Assembly: GCA_037576215.1 (NCBI GenBank)
Contig: JBANDB010000019.1
Span: forward strand, 1,309,501 to 1,373,500
Direction: 5' to 3'
Length of the DNA stretch: 64,000 bases
From: Armillaria gallica
Lineage: Eukaryota; Basidiomycota; Agaricomycetes; Agaricales; Physalacriaceae
Position 1 is the stretch's first letter; every line of letters begins with the position of its first letter. The position numbers and the translations under genes were made by a program. The notes under the pieces were generated by a model. The model did no database searches, was not told the DNA's origin, and worked only from the letters and a program-made list of their open reading frames with translations. Shown here piece by piece: positions 48,691 through 59,247 of the stretch.

Positions 48691-51600
48691 ATGTGCTTAT
48701 GTGTTGTTCCTGTCTGCTGCATATTCGTGACTTCCGTTTTTGTAGTGTGTGTCCTGCCCCTTGGACTACTGTTGCGCTTGGCACATGGACATGAATGCCC
48801 ATATGGGTGGTATCAGACTCTTTGCCCACATAGGTGGTACAGATTACTTGGGACACTTGTTCTGGATGCAGAGGTTCCTCCTGACCGTATGGATGATCTG
48901 TTTGGCTTGTTTTATGTCGCAATTAGCCTTCTCATGAAATGCAATGACTGGTGGGCATGGCTGATGCATATGGTACTGGTATGCTCTCTGTTTGAATGCC
49001 AGTTTGTGCATTACATCAGATGTGGCTTGCAGCGTCCTGCTCGAGCGGGAGGCGGAAGAGGTGCACATCTGTATGTTGATCACATAATGCTGGTGCCCTA
49101 TCTAGACTCTGGCCCTGATGATCTTAGTACTGCGCCTGCAGTGTGTTACAGGTATCACGTGCACGTACAGTCTGGTAGCAACATAGTTGGTGACGACTCT
49201 ACAGTGGCTGTCCATGTACCCTTGGGCATTATAGCTGCCAGTATACCTCTTGTTGAACTGTGCCATTTGGTCGTACTGCATGGAACCTTTGTTGGATCTT
49301 GATTATCAAAGGCAGAGGTGGTCTGTGTGCTGAAGGATCACCATTGTGGCATCTGTGATGATTATCTCACACTCTTTAAGGTCATACCCATTTTCTCTGA
49401 TAAGGTGAACACGGTTTCTAGTTCCTTTAGTTGCAAGTCAGTTATGTCTGGTCCCTTAGCTCCCAAGCTGGCACTTAATCATCCCAGTCGTTCCAATGCC
49501 ACCGGTACACTATCCGAGGTACTGGTTAATGTTCTGCCACCCACCTATCTGCCTGTTCCGCTGGACGGTCCTAAGGAGGCATCTATTGTTCAGTCTTGTG
49601 TTGACAACTTGCAGCCATCTGTTTTCAAGGAAGCGGGTTGCTGTGTATGTGGTCAGCTTACTCCTCTTAATTGTCTGAGCTCGGCTCGACATGTGTCATG
49701 TTTCTTTACTGTACTTGAAAATGACATGTGTGCCTGCAAGGAGAGAACTCTCAGCAGCAATCCCATTGTTCCTTTATTGGGCCCAGTCATAGATAAAATG
49801 ACGGACTTAATCTGTCTTAAATGTAGAGCATCTGTCCATAAGGGTGACGTACCAAAATACGCTTTGGCTCGCAGGTTGTGGCTGGGAGAGGTTCTGGATG
49901 TACTGTCTTGTCTTTCTTTCATGGAACAGCTCTTGATATTGAGGGTTCTACATAGTTGTTGCTTCGTATGCACAGCCCTTGCAGCGTATCCGGCCTTTGG
50001 GTCCAGGAAAATGATATCCCACGTTGTATTGTTTGAATCACCCATATCAAAAATATACAGCATGCTTCCTCCTCCCAGGGAAGAGCTGGACAAAGTCCTT
50101 GCTGTTATTTTCACTGGTCCCTCTAAACCGACAGAGGAGGAGATGAAACGTACTCCCCTGCTTGTCAGACATAATTATATAATGGAATCACTATTGTGGT
50201 TGAAACTGAACCATCATGATTACATGGATGTCAACATTTCAATTGAGAATCTAGCTTCATATGAAGACGGAAAGGCACCTGTAGTCATAGTATACAAAGA
50301 CCGCCACAGCAACAAGGTGCCCGAGGGCACTAGTGTGTTTGACAACAAAGAGGCAGATGGTACTTCTGAAGGGCCATGTCCCGTTGTGGTGCACAGTATT
50401 GTGGGGGAACAGTTGGACACTCTGTCCATAGAGATGCAGAAGATGATGGCTGCCAGGCATTTCAAGGTGAATAGAGGAGTACTTGCAGTTGGTCATGCCA
50501 AAACACCACAATCCATGTATAACAATACTCCTCTGTATCCTTCCATGTTCCCGTGGTTGTTCCCCTATGGTCTTGGTGGTATAGGGTCCACCGCGCTCTC
50601 CGATAAGGTGCACAAGAAATGGCTATTGATGTATCACAACAAGCGCTTTCAAGAAGACATCAATTTCCTGTTCGTCGCATTTAGCTATGAACAGATACGT
50701 GCCAGCATGACTGGTGGATTCTTGTTGGCCGATAAAGATAAATTCTACAATATACGTGAGCGCATACACTGCATAGACGAAAGTGTGCTCGCTTCATTAT
50801 CCGAATGAATGGGAAATGGAGAGACTGTTGTACCTGTTACCGATGCAGAGAGGGACTGTTTTAAACTGCTCAATGATCTCGATCACGTCTCCTATAAGGT
50901 GCAGGGATCGTTGACGTCCAAGAAATACATGCACAATGAAGCATACTCCTTGATGGCAGCTGAAGGCGCACCTGCTTGGTATTTCACCATGGTACCTTCA
51001 GATCATAACCACCCCATTTGCATTTATTGGGCTGGACACAATATAGAGTTTGATCCAGTACCTTTGGCTGAGAAGGAGCATGTGCATTTGGTTACAAGTA
51101 ATCCCGTTGCTGCGACCAGGTTCTTCAATTTCATGGTGGAGCTGTTTGTGCAATGTGTGCTACATGTAGGTGATGCTGAGATGTCAGGCTTATTCGGAGA
51201 TACCGCTGCTTACTACAGCACTGTAGAACAACAGGGTTGGTTAATGTTACATCTTCATATGATAATATGGCTGTGTACCAGCCTTAGTCCTCAACAGGTA
51301 AGAGAGCGGCTGCTAGGAGACGACTCTGAGTTCCGTGCTGAGCTCATCGCATATCTGGAAAGTGTGCACAAAGGAGAGTATTTCACCAGGCAACAACAGG
51401 ATGTGTTGCAGAGCAGGCATGCCGCGTCGCTCGAGCCTGATTATGTCAAGTTTACCAATGTCCTACCCACTGGTCTGGAACAGCATTGTAATGAAGTAGG
51501 ATGTGCAGACTGTCTGCAATGGGACAGCAGCATTACTTGGTGGGAATATTATAGGCAGATGGTTGATGTGATTGTTAATAAGTGTAACATCCATAGCTGT

Positions 51601-54249
51601 AAAACCAATACGTGGGAAGATGGTACTCTCAAGGGAAACAGCAATGCCAAAGGCTGTCTCGACAACAAGTGGAAAAAATGTAAGGCACGATTTCCGCAGA
51701 AGTTAGTAGAGCATAGTAACGTCGACGCAGAAACCGGACATCTAAACATAAAAAATAGTGAGGCATGGATCAACACCTTTGCACCCTTAATCAGCTACGT
51801 ATTCCGATGCAATACAGATGTGATGTCCTTGTGGTCTGGTACAGCAATAAAGGCCTGTAACAAGCCCGAGTTGCTGTTTGATGGCGTGAACATGATTTTT
51901 GCCAGGGATTTTGTGCAGCTACCTCCCGCAATCAGGGGAGAGCATGCTTCATTGTATGGACCTAGCGACGGCTTGTTCATGTTGAACAAAAAATCACAGG
52001 AGACAGCAATGGGAAAGGCAATATGGCACCAGGTTACCACTGTCGTCATATTATGCCAGAACATGCGGCAGCAATCTCAGACTCCAGATGACAATAAGTT
52101 GAGAGGTGCGTTCGCTAGGATGAGGTACAAGATGTGTATGAAGGACGACATTGTGTTCCTGAACAGTCAGGTCACCGGTAGGCAGACCGCCCCTAGAATT
52201 ACTGATAGAGAGTTTCACAATGTGTCCATAATAACCGCATTGAATGTGCACAAGGACGAGTTCAACCGTATAGCTTCTGCCTGATACACCCAAGAGACTG
52301 GTCAGGAGTTGACTATCTTCTTCTCTGATGACACTGTATTGTCCTCCGAGACGGATTCACGTCCTGTACATGGGAGTGGCACCCGCAACACTATCACATC
52401 CATCTCGTCCGAGCTGCAGGATATACTGTGGGCAGCATCCCCATCTGAAAACGATAAACACATACCTGCGACACTCTCACTATGTAAGGGTATGCCAGTT
52501 ATGATGCGAGTGAACACTGCTACTGAACTATGTATGATGAAAGGGCAAGAGGGCACTGTTTACGCATGGAAAGAGGGTATTGGATCATGTGGGCAACGAG
52601 TATTGGCAATGCTTTTTGTAAAGCTCAGCAATCCTCCTGCTGATGTTCACATGCCGGGGCTACCTACAAACATTGTTCTGCTTATTAGATCGTCCAATAC
52701 AATCAACTGCCATCTCCCGGACAATACTACTCTGCATATAGCTCGTATTCAGGTGGAGTTGCTGCCTAACTTCGCAATGATGGACTTCAGCTCTCAGGGG
52801 AAGACACGGCTGTTCAACCTGGTCGACCTGAATAACTGCAGGTCACATCAGTTGTATTACACTGTGTTGTCTAGGACTGCAACAGCTGCTGGTACACTTA
52901 TTCTTCCAGCGCTAGGTAACACTAAATCTTCACCAATCGATAATAAGAAAATACAGGGTGGATGCAGTGGATTTTTAAGGCAAGAGTTTTGCGAGCTCAA
53001 AATGTTAGACAACATAACTATGCAGCTGTACCATGATGAATTACCTTTGTCCATCGTCGGATATACAAGGTACAGTCTGTTGGAGGCGTATAGGGAGCAT
53101 GTAGGATATGTGTATGTCCCTCCTGCACTGGATCCTGCATTGCACTGGTCGGACATGATCCCATTTGATATGACAGATGTGACAGATATACGAGACTGGC
53201 CTAAGTCATTCATAACCCACAAGCCACTGCCTGCTGTCATCCAAAAGACTGCTCTCCCCACACCACAGGATGCCAGAGGTAACCAGACGCAGAGAGTATT
53301 CATGCCCATGAAGCCGGCAGAGAAACAAAAAAGAAGGACTTCAGACACCTTCTACCTTAAACATAATATGTCAGATAAATGGCTTGCAATTGGTCCATCC
53401 ACAGGTGACGTACCCGGTACCACTGTAAGTTCAGTATCACAGCCTGCGAGATGTAAATGGTCCAACAATAGTTGCCTGTTTGACTTGATGCTCTTCATGC
53501 TTTATAACCTATGGAGGGTTGACCCAGTAGCATGGACAGCTGCATTCAAATCGTTTGGTAACCAGTGGCTCAACATGCTTGCGGAGTCGTTCAACAGGCA
53601 CATTGAGAGACTGTATACCCTAGAAGAGGTCAGGGACTATGTGAGATGCAAGATGCATCATGAATACCCCACGGTTTTTGTGTTTGGCCAAGAGACGAGC
53701 ATAGAGGCGGTGATGATGAGATGGTCTGAACATAAACAGGTGTTCGCGGAGGTAGACCTTAATTGTGACAGAGGACATTCGTCATCGCAGTCTAGCCAGT
53801 ACTGCTGCACACTACAACCTGCCAGTACTGGTGGACTGCCATGGTCTACCTTACAGCAATACATAGACAACACCTCTGCCACACCGTTGACGTACCGAGG
53901 GTCGCTGTGTAGCGACTGTGGAGATTGCACTAGCCAGTGTTGCACTTACAAAGTGGCTCCACTGTTCGTGACCATCCTGGCAGCATTCACACCTGCACCA
54001 CCCGATCCTGTCGTGTTTCTTATGGCGGCTGGAGAGCATACTGAGTATAGACTGGCTGGTGTCGTATATTATGGAACACATCATTTTACTGCACGTTTTG
54101 TTGATCCTCAAGATCAGGTATGGTTCAATGACAGGATCGCTACGGGACGATATGCCATGTTGCAGGGCCTAATTGATGACATGGACATGTCTGTGGATAA
54201 GGGTGGCAAGGAATGTGACGTGTTTGTCTATCGCAGAGCAGATATATGA
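48691..54249 (+). pseudogene. Helitron Rep/helicase gene with C-terminal cysteine-protease-like domain, right copy
   Basis: A single 5559-nt frame interrupted only by three TGA codons (49300, 50806, 52282). In order it has a Cys-rich/DUF6570-type region (about 49300-50800); a Rep region with LHLHM (His codons 51250 and 51256) and a candidate catalytic Tyr in YLESVHKGEY (51352); then an abrupt in-frame jump at 51855/51856 into helicase motif II, here IFARDFVQLPPA. Later helicase motifs follow: CQNMRQ, GMPVMMRVN and YTVLSRT. The Walker A motif and the Rep-helicase linker are missing. The C-terminus resembles a USP-type cysteine peptidase: WSNNSCLFD (Cys codon 53473) and, about 200 residues on, a HHFTA/WFNDR box (His codon 54082). 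Helitron Rep nicks and rejoins a strand and the helicase displaces it. The stops, the deletion and the altered motif II suggest it is dead. The true start may lie in an upstream exon, because a TTTTTGTAG acceptor precedes the conserved part. Confidence 0.9.
51855..51856 (+). other. Internal deletion junction in right-arm Helitron
   Basis: Right-arm codons ATA AAG GCC (to 51855) match the left arm exactly. The next codons, TGT AAC AAG CCC, belong just upstream of helicase motif II, whereas the left arm continues into the Rep-helicase linker. The junction keeps the reading frame. Everything between the Rep end and motif II, including Walker A, is absent on the right. Confidence 0.88.
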
Positions 54250-54266
54250 ATGGTTCAAAAATATAA

Positions 54267-54315
54267 CATAGGACTCAGACCTGCCATGCGGATGTGTTGG
54301 CCCTCACCTGACTAG
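54267..54315 (+). repeat. Outer (3') terminus of Helitron-like element, right copy
   Basis: Lies 18 bp after the Helitron stop codon. It ends GGCCCTCACCTGACTAG followed by T, consistent with the CTRR-T end expected of Helitrons. It is an imperfect inverted copy (38 of 49) of the inner terminus at 34024-34072. Confidence 0.7.
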
Positions 54316-55215
54316 TAATGCTTACTGGCATGTCTTTCCCCGCTTTTTTTGCAGACACGTCACATTTAGGACATGAAGCTTCAATGTACTCATGAATCAA
54401 TATGATCTATGTATCAATGCTATCTCATATTTCTTTTCCAGGGATTTTTCCAGGTTAAGTACGTTGAATATCCTGTCAGTTGCCAGCAGTCTCTGTGTCA
54501 CAACACTATGTATTCTGATACTTGTACCCTCATAGACATCTTCTCTTGAGTCCCCTCGATCCCCTTCTTTGCGGTAACCAATGTTGGCAAAAAGAGCCAT
54601 GCACGAGAGGGTTATCTGTTCCACAAAAATGAAGTCAAGGTAAAAGACAGCTTTTGTCTGTTTCGGTGCATATCCACATCCCTTTATTTATGTCTACCTC
54701 CACTCGGCATCTCCCAGACTCTCCCATCTTCAAATAAATGCCACGCAATTTTTTGCTTCTTAATTCTGATCCTCCACTGCTGTCATTTTTCCCTCTCGAC
54801 ACCACGTCTGACGATGAAGAAGAAGGCTGTGAAGTACCCAAGATGTCTGAGTCTGGGCCGGCAAATATCATCTTGATAGTGTGCTAGGAAAAATACACGT
54901 ATACTCTCCTTGGCCTAGGATGTTACAGTTGCTGAACATTGTCGAGGGCACGCCAAGTGCTCACAACAACGGATATTCATGTAGTCCACCCATATGATGC
55001 ACCGTAGCAAGTTCTTGACAACCATCCTGCAAAAGCAGATGTCTACCTTGCGCAAATTTTCTCCACTGGCAATTTGTGCTCTTCTTTGAGTTCTTACCTG
55101 CATTCTTTCTTGGCTGACAATTGGTTATACACAGATCCTGACTAGAGCCCATGAATATCTGTAAGCTCCAGCATCACAAAATCGAGGCCTATGCCGGCGA
55201 ACCATTCTCTTCACA
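54316..55215. other. Flank outside the right element copy
   Basis: Minus-strand open frames at 54397-54624 and 54635-54871 (the latter Ser-rich, SQPSSSSSDVVSRGK) are too short and isolated to call as genes. Confidence 0.45.
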
Positions 55216-55773
55216 GGCTATAAGGTTGCACTGGACCCTTTTGAATGGGAGAAGCGCAAAGCTGTGCAACCAGAAGCTGCTTCATCAGAGGATGTTGTCA
55301 ACGAGGTTGAATAGCTCGATAGCGAGAATGAGGAGAAGCTGAAGAAACAGAAACAGGATAGTGAAGGCAGCGCCTTAGCCAGGAAGTGCCAGACGAGCAT
55401 GACAAGTGATGCAAAGAATATCATTGCATGTAACTTACTTCTACACCATTCCATTCTGATGTCCAATGTTCATAAGGTCGGCGACACATGTGCAGGCCTA
55501 AACATCAGCATCAATGTTGAGTCGGACAATCAACGGTACAGTAACATTGTCACTAATGTCAAGATCAGCGATTGTACCTCTTCCATGGTATTTTTGAAAC
55601 TCGCTAGTAACACTTTGGCTCGTTCCAGCCCAGGTAACAACCACTTTTCCCTCATTGATGTTCCCATTCATGGCGGTCCCTCTCATATCGACAACAACAC
55701 TTGTGCGAGGGATTCAGTGTTATCGATTGTGTTGGCTGGAACATGGAACTCAGCGAGGAGCAGCTCGGTCTGA
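55216..55773 (+). pseudogene. Charged-protein gene fragment
   Basis: After an acceptor-like TCTTCACAG the frame reads GYKVALDPFEWEKRKA and an acidic/Lys-rich stretch, meets one TAG (about 55309), then continues as SENEEKLKKQKQDSEGSALA into a 124-codon tail ending at 55773. Unrecognised; looks like a decayed exon of a larger gene. Confidence 0.4.
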
Positions 55774-56181
55774 GATAGCAGGTTAGTGATTCTCTCTAGT
55801 GGAGCATGCACGATCTAATTCTTATTTTTGCTCTAGTCTTGTTGCAATTCTCTGTTGAACTTCTGAGTAGACTCTCAGTAAGGTCATCCTTTCTTCCTGT
55901 CAGTGGAGAAGCTCAAAGAGATTACAGGACGTCACTTTTCCTCTGTCAAACCATTTTAAGAAGGAAGTCATGGAAAGCACTCAGCAGGTCGGAGTCAATC
56001 ATAACATGCTCTATTCAGAGCTAGGCGGAAGAGAGACTAAGGTTTAGAAATATTGGTATTGTGTCATGCATAATGTACTGCTGCTGTAAGAGCAGGAATA
56101 CATTGATATCTGAAAGGTCAAAGGACTTAAACTGTTAGCTACATCTATCAGTTAGGAAGATTGATGAGACATAATATTAAA

Positions 56182-56649
56182 TCATGTGGTGGTTTCAGCC
56201 AATACTTGATCCCTTGTATCATAAAAATGTATGGGACGATAAGAGTATACAACTTGGATCCTGCCACTTGAATGCGATGGCCCATCAAATGCTAGTTTCC
56301 CCAAAGGGCGACAAGTTGGGCAGAGCTGAATTTCTGGATCACAGTGATGCAGACAAATGGGGCACTTGACCATGGCAGCTTTGTGGAAGGTATCAGATAT
56401 GGTGGCGTCTTCCATGATCACAAGCTGGGTAGACATTAAACAGGAGCATGTTCAGAGTGTTTCGTTGTAAGTTGAATGGAGGAGGGGGTCATTGATTAGA
56501 AGCTCTACGTCAATCACCATTCCATTGCAATCGAATGCAGCTGTAATCGGCTTCCGAATGCGATCCATAAGTCTGGGAACTGTTGTGATCTGCAGGAGAA
56601 GCCAAAAGGATACAGGATTGGAGTTTGCATTCCCACTATTCATACCTTT
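56182..56649 (-). pseudogene. Possible downstream part of the DUF6535 pseudogene
   Basis: Frames with VPRLMDRIRKPITAAFDCNG and a short Cys-rich stretch (CPICLHHC, CPTC) follow on the same strand but in broken phase. The link to the DUF6535 piece rests on proximity only. Confidence 0.3.
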
Positions 56650-57110
56650 CACATTTGAGCAGTCATGACTTCACGAGCCAAGCAAGTAAAGTTACTGAAA
56701 TACTGCAAATTAGGGCCGAGAACCATAAGCCCTGTATCCATAAGGCAGACCACGGAACACAGAATTCTGATAGCACAATGGTCATGACAAAAATGGGATA
56801 CATCGGAGCATGGTCACCTGCAGTCGCATTGAGCAATGTATGAAGGTTGACCGAGATGAGCCACTGCTATTTGATCCATATCTTTCTCGTAGTCAGGTGG
56901 GACAAGCGTGTAGAACTCAATGAGGCAGATGGTGAAGACACCACCAGACAACAAACCGGCCTGCCAGGCAACATGAGCATGAGAAATGACGTGCTTGCAA
57001 CGACATATGAAGATGAGCAGCATTGCCATTTCATCCTTCTAACGTCTCAACATATCCTTATCCGTCATGCGATCCTCGTTGTTGTAACTTGCAATTCTCC
57101 CAGAGTTTCG
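56650..57110 (-). pseudogene. DUF6535-domain membrane protein, decayed
   Basis: Minus strand. SKLWEN, a frameshift, then YNNEDRMTDKDMLRR, a TAG, KDEMAMLLIF, an intron-like gap ending GGCAG, then AGLLSGGVFTICLIEFYTLV and PPDYEKDMDQIAVAHLG. Further on is a membrane segment (ALWIQGLWFSALICSISVTL, then LAWLVKS). This is the order of the DUF6535 domain common in agaricomycetes: an N-terminal Trp/charged segment, an AGLFS-type first helix and a second helix ending in KQW-like sequence. The frameshift and stop indicate a pseudogene. The function of the family is not established. Confidence 0.72.
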
Positions 57111-57498
57111 ACTTTGGGTTGATGTCGGCATGTGAATAGCTGTTCCTGAGTGAATCAAAGTTCACAAATAGAGTCAAAGTCACACCCTGAACCTTGAAAG
57201 GCAGCGGAAGATGAGAGAGAATCTCACTGGTAGCAGAGGGCAAGGCTTGTGATGGTCTGTCAGGGGTGCAGTCAAACATTCAGGGCGCTGTCAGGTTGCG
57301 AGTTCCAGTCCATATGGAAATTTTGAGATCGTAAAGTTGTGATAGAAGGACAAGCAACTGGATGTTGGTATCATGGAGTTGTCGCTGCACTGCCTCTAGG
57401 CTGACTAGGATTTGGAATTGGAGCATGCTGGGAACTGTCAGGCTCGCCAGAGGGAAACAGCACTAATTGCGAGCACAGCGAGTAGAATTGGCTAATGT

Positions 57499-57981
57499 GT
57501 GAGAGACCAGTCCGGTGCGGAGTGCCAAACAAGTGCAAATGTTATGGTCCCTGATAACTTTTTTGCCATCATCCTCATCGTTTCATTGTATTGTATCTCT
57601 TTCATTTCTTATCGTATCACTTTGAGACTTTGCAGTGTTGTTTTTGCACATATAAAGAATGTTTATGTAGCGTTTCAATGGGTGAAAGTGAATATGTCAT
57701 TGTCTTTCTGTTTCCTTGCTGGCGTCGGTATTGTCTGGTTTATCGGGATTTACTGGAGGGACCCAGTCAGTCTATGTGCTTGCCTGCACTCGCAAAATGT
57801 GAGTGTTCCCACAGTCCATATTATGCTTAATATTTGTTATCTACCCTGGCTATCAATGTTAACATTCAATGTTGAATTGGTGGGCAAGCCTAGAGATGGG
57901 CAAGACCAGGTTCTCACGTGCGTCATACATGCCATCCCTCCCAATTTGGCCTTTCAACTTGCAAGCTATGTGATGTATTGA
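57499..57981 (+). CDS. Hydrophobic 160-residue open frame
   Basis: ATG-initiated frame with two or three predicted membrane stretches (FFAIILIVSLYCISFISY; LSFCFLAGVGIVWFIGIYW). It opposes the DUF6535 relic. No family recognised and no introns needed; it could be a chance open frame. Confidence 0.3.
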   Translation: MRDQSGAECQTSANVMVPDNFFAIILIVSLYCISFISYRITLRLCSVVFAHIKNVYVAFQWVKVNMSLSFCFLAGVGIVWFIGIYWRDPVSLCACLHSQNVSVPTVHIMLNICYLPWLSMLTFNVELVGKPRDGQDQVLTCVIHAIPPNLAFQLASYVMY

Positions 57982-59036
57982 TATTTTGGCTATCGATGAT
58001 GAGAAGATAAATTACATTAACTCTACTTGTCCTGTACAAATGTAAATCAAAAACTGTTCCTATATATATTCATTAAACCATCTCCCTAACTCTACCCCAC
58101 CTCTGGCTCTTTTCTATTCCTTTCCTCTCCCACCTTTGTCTGCATTCATGCAGGCATGTACTCGTACCCACTAGCCCTAGTATTACGTCCAAACCATCCT
58201 CAATCCCTCTGTCTGGAACACAGACTGTATAACAGGGATGTATACAAGCGCCATCCACGTTATCATGGACACACTTAGCATCATTAGCAACATCTTGTTG
58301 TGTGTTGGCCCGCATCCCAAACCATGATTTTAGACTGCCAAAACAAGGTCAAGGAAGATGAAGGCTGTAAATGTCTACGAAGAAAAGATCTTGTGAGTCC
58401 CACATGTGCGTAAAGAGAAGAGAAGAGAAGCAATTCACCATCGTCTACTCTCTCCTAGACATCTTGTCGCCCTCAAGAGCAAAGACATACATGAACAGTG
58501 TTCCAAACACAACTATCGAGGCTGTTTAACGGATTGTGCAGCCCAAGCATTGTACTGAGTGTAATCGGTGTCATGGCGGCTGCAGCCATACTCAGCTGAT
58601 AGGAAGTTTTGAATGTTATAGAATATTGATTTTCCTGATGACATCGATCAGAAGGAGAAAACCATGGAGAAACTAGCAAGGCACCCTCCTCAACAGCAGG
58701 CAAGATCATACTGAAATTATTGTCCACCAATACCACATAGAGGGGTCTTAGAGGGATGCAAAAACAACAGGCCTTGCTGCAAGTTCAATGTCCAAGGCCC
58801 ATCTTTGAAATGTGCCACGCTATCCATTGACAGCCTAGCAACACCTTTGAAAACAATGAGGGTGATGAGAGCGAGTGCAGCAAACCGGGGTGCATGGTTG
58901 ACAAGATGAGAGGAGAAAGGACAAAGAGAGAGAAACAAGATGGACAACAGATGCGAAGGCGAGCAACAGTGGGACAAGTGGAATTGATCAGAACAGAAAG
59001 CAGGAAAAAGGACAGTCAGAGATGCGGGAAGGCCCG

Positions 59037-59145
59037 GGCTCAAATAGAAAAGGTTCGCACGACAGCTAGGGTATACAGTCGGAGCAAGCTGGATAGATGG
59101 ATGGGAAAGCACAGGCTCAAATAGAAATGGTTCCCACGATAGCTC
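59037..59145 (+). repeat. Direct repeat with 77-bp spacing
   Basis: GGCTCAAATAGAAA(A/T)GGTTC followed by CACGA(C/T)AGCT occurs at 59037 and again at 59114. Confidence 0.7.
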
Positions 59146-59233
59146 AGACGAGAGACTTGGCAACGACCGAAATGAATTGATGGCCCAAATAGATTTTTCC
59201 ATGGGTCTTTCAAATCTGCATAATGACCAATTA

Positions 59234-59247
59234 CCTATATTCATAGG
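59234..59247 (+). repeat. Hairpin motif CCTATATTCATAGG, copy 5, outside the inverted repeat
   Basis: Same hairpin and same downstream ACTCGGAACTG as the copies near the element termini, but located in the unique right flank. Confidence 0.75.

Larger units (their letters stand above)
33601..51855. repeat. Right arm of giant inverted repeat
   Basis: Reverse complement of the left arm without its two transposon insertions. It starts abruptly at 33601, paired with 28426, and alignment with the left arm ends at 51855, paired with 518, inside the Helitron gene. Beyond 51855 the right copy continues with the helicase part of the same gene, so 51855/51856 marks an internal deletion in this arm, not the end of the duplicated unit. 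All recognisable genes in this arm read on the plus strand. Confidence 0.96.
34024..54315 (+). mobile_element. ~20.3-kb Helitron-like cargo element, right copy
   Basis: The span is bounded by two inverted terminal repeats of 49 bp (34024-34072 and 54267-54315) with 38 of 49 positions matching; each ends in CTAG followed outward by other sequence. The Rep/helicase gene lies just inside the 3' terminus (stop at 54249), as in Helitrons. Inside are a large multi-exon gene, an LTR-like insertion and two F-box genes, all reading the same way as the helicase. The terminal repeats resemble the paired termini of Helitron2/Helentron-type elements more than canonical Helitrons. That the whole span moves as one unit is inference; no clear target duplication is visible. 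Confidence 0.55.

Noticed and set aside
48691..48790. Signal peptide at the start of the Helitron frame (hydrophobic first ~28 residues)
   Set aside because: The stretch lies before a TTTTTGTAG acceptor and is probably intron read as protein.
518..51855. Whole inverted repeat as a simple assembly fold-back error
   Set aside because: The arms differ by two transposon insertions with target duplications, independent CpG changes, a deletion in the Helitron gene and a 5.2-kb non-repeated spacer, none of which a fold-back would create. Read support still needs checking.
48691..54249. Stop-codon recoding (TGA read as an amino acid)
   Set aside because: The stops occur in transposon-derived or decayed genes, while TGA also ends apparently intact frames such as the last exon of the transposase. 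CpG deamination explains them more simply.
58717..59244. 175-codon minus-strand frame as a gene
   Set aside because: Composition follows local purine bias, it overlaps the hairpin-motif copy and the 77-bp repeat, and shows no family-like segment.
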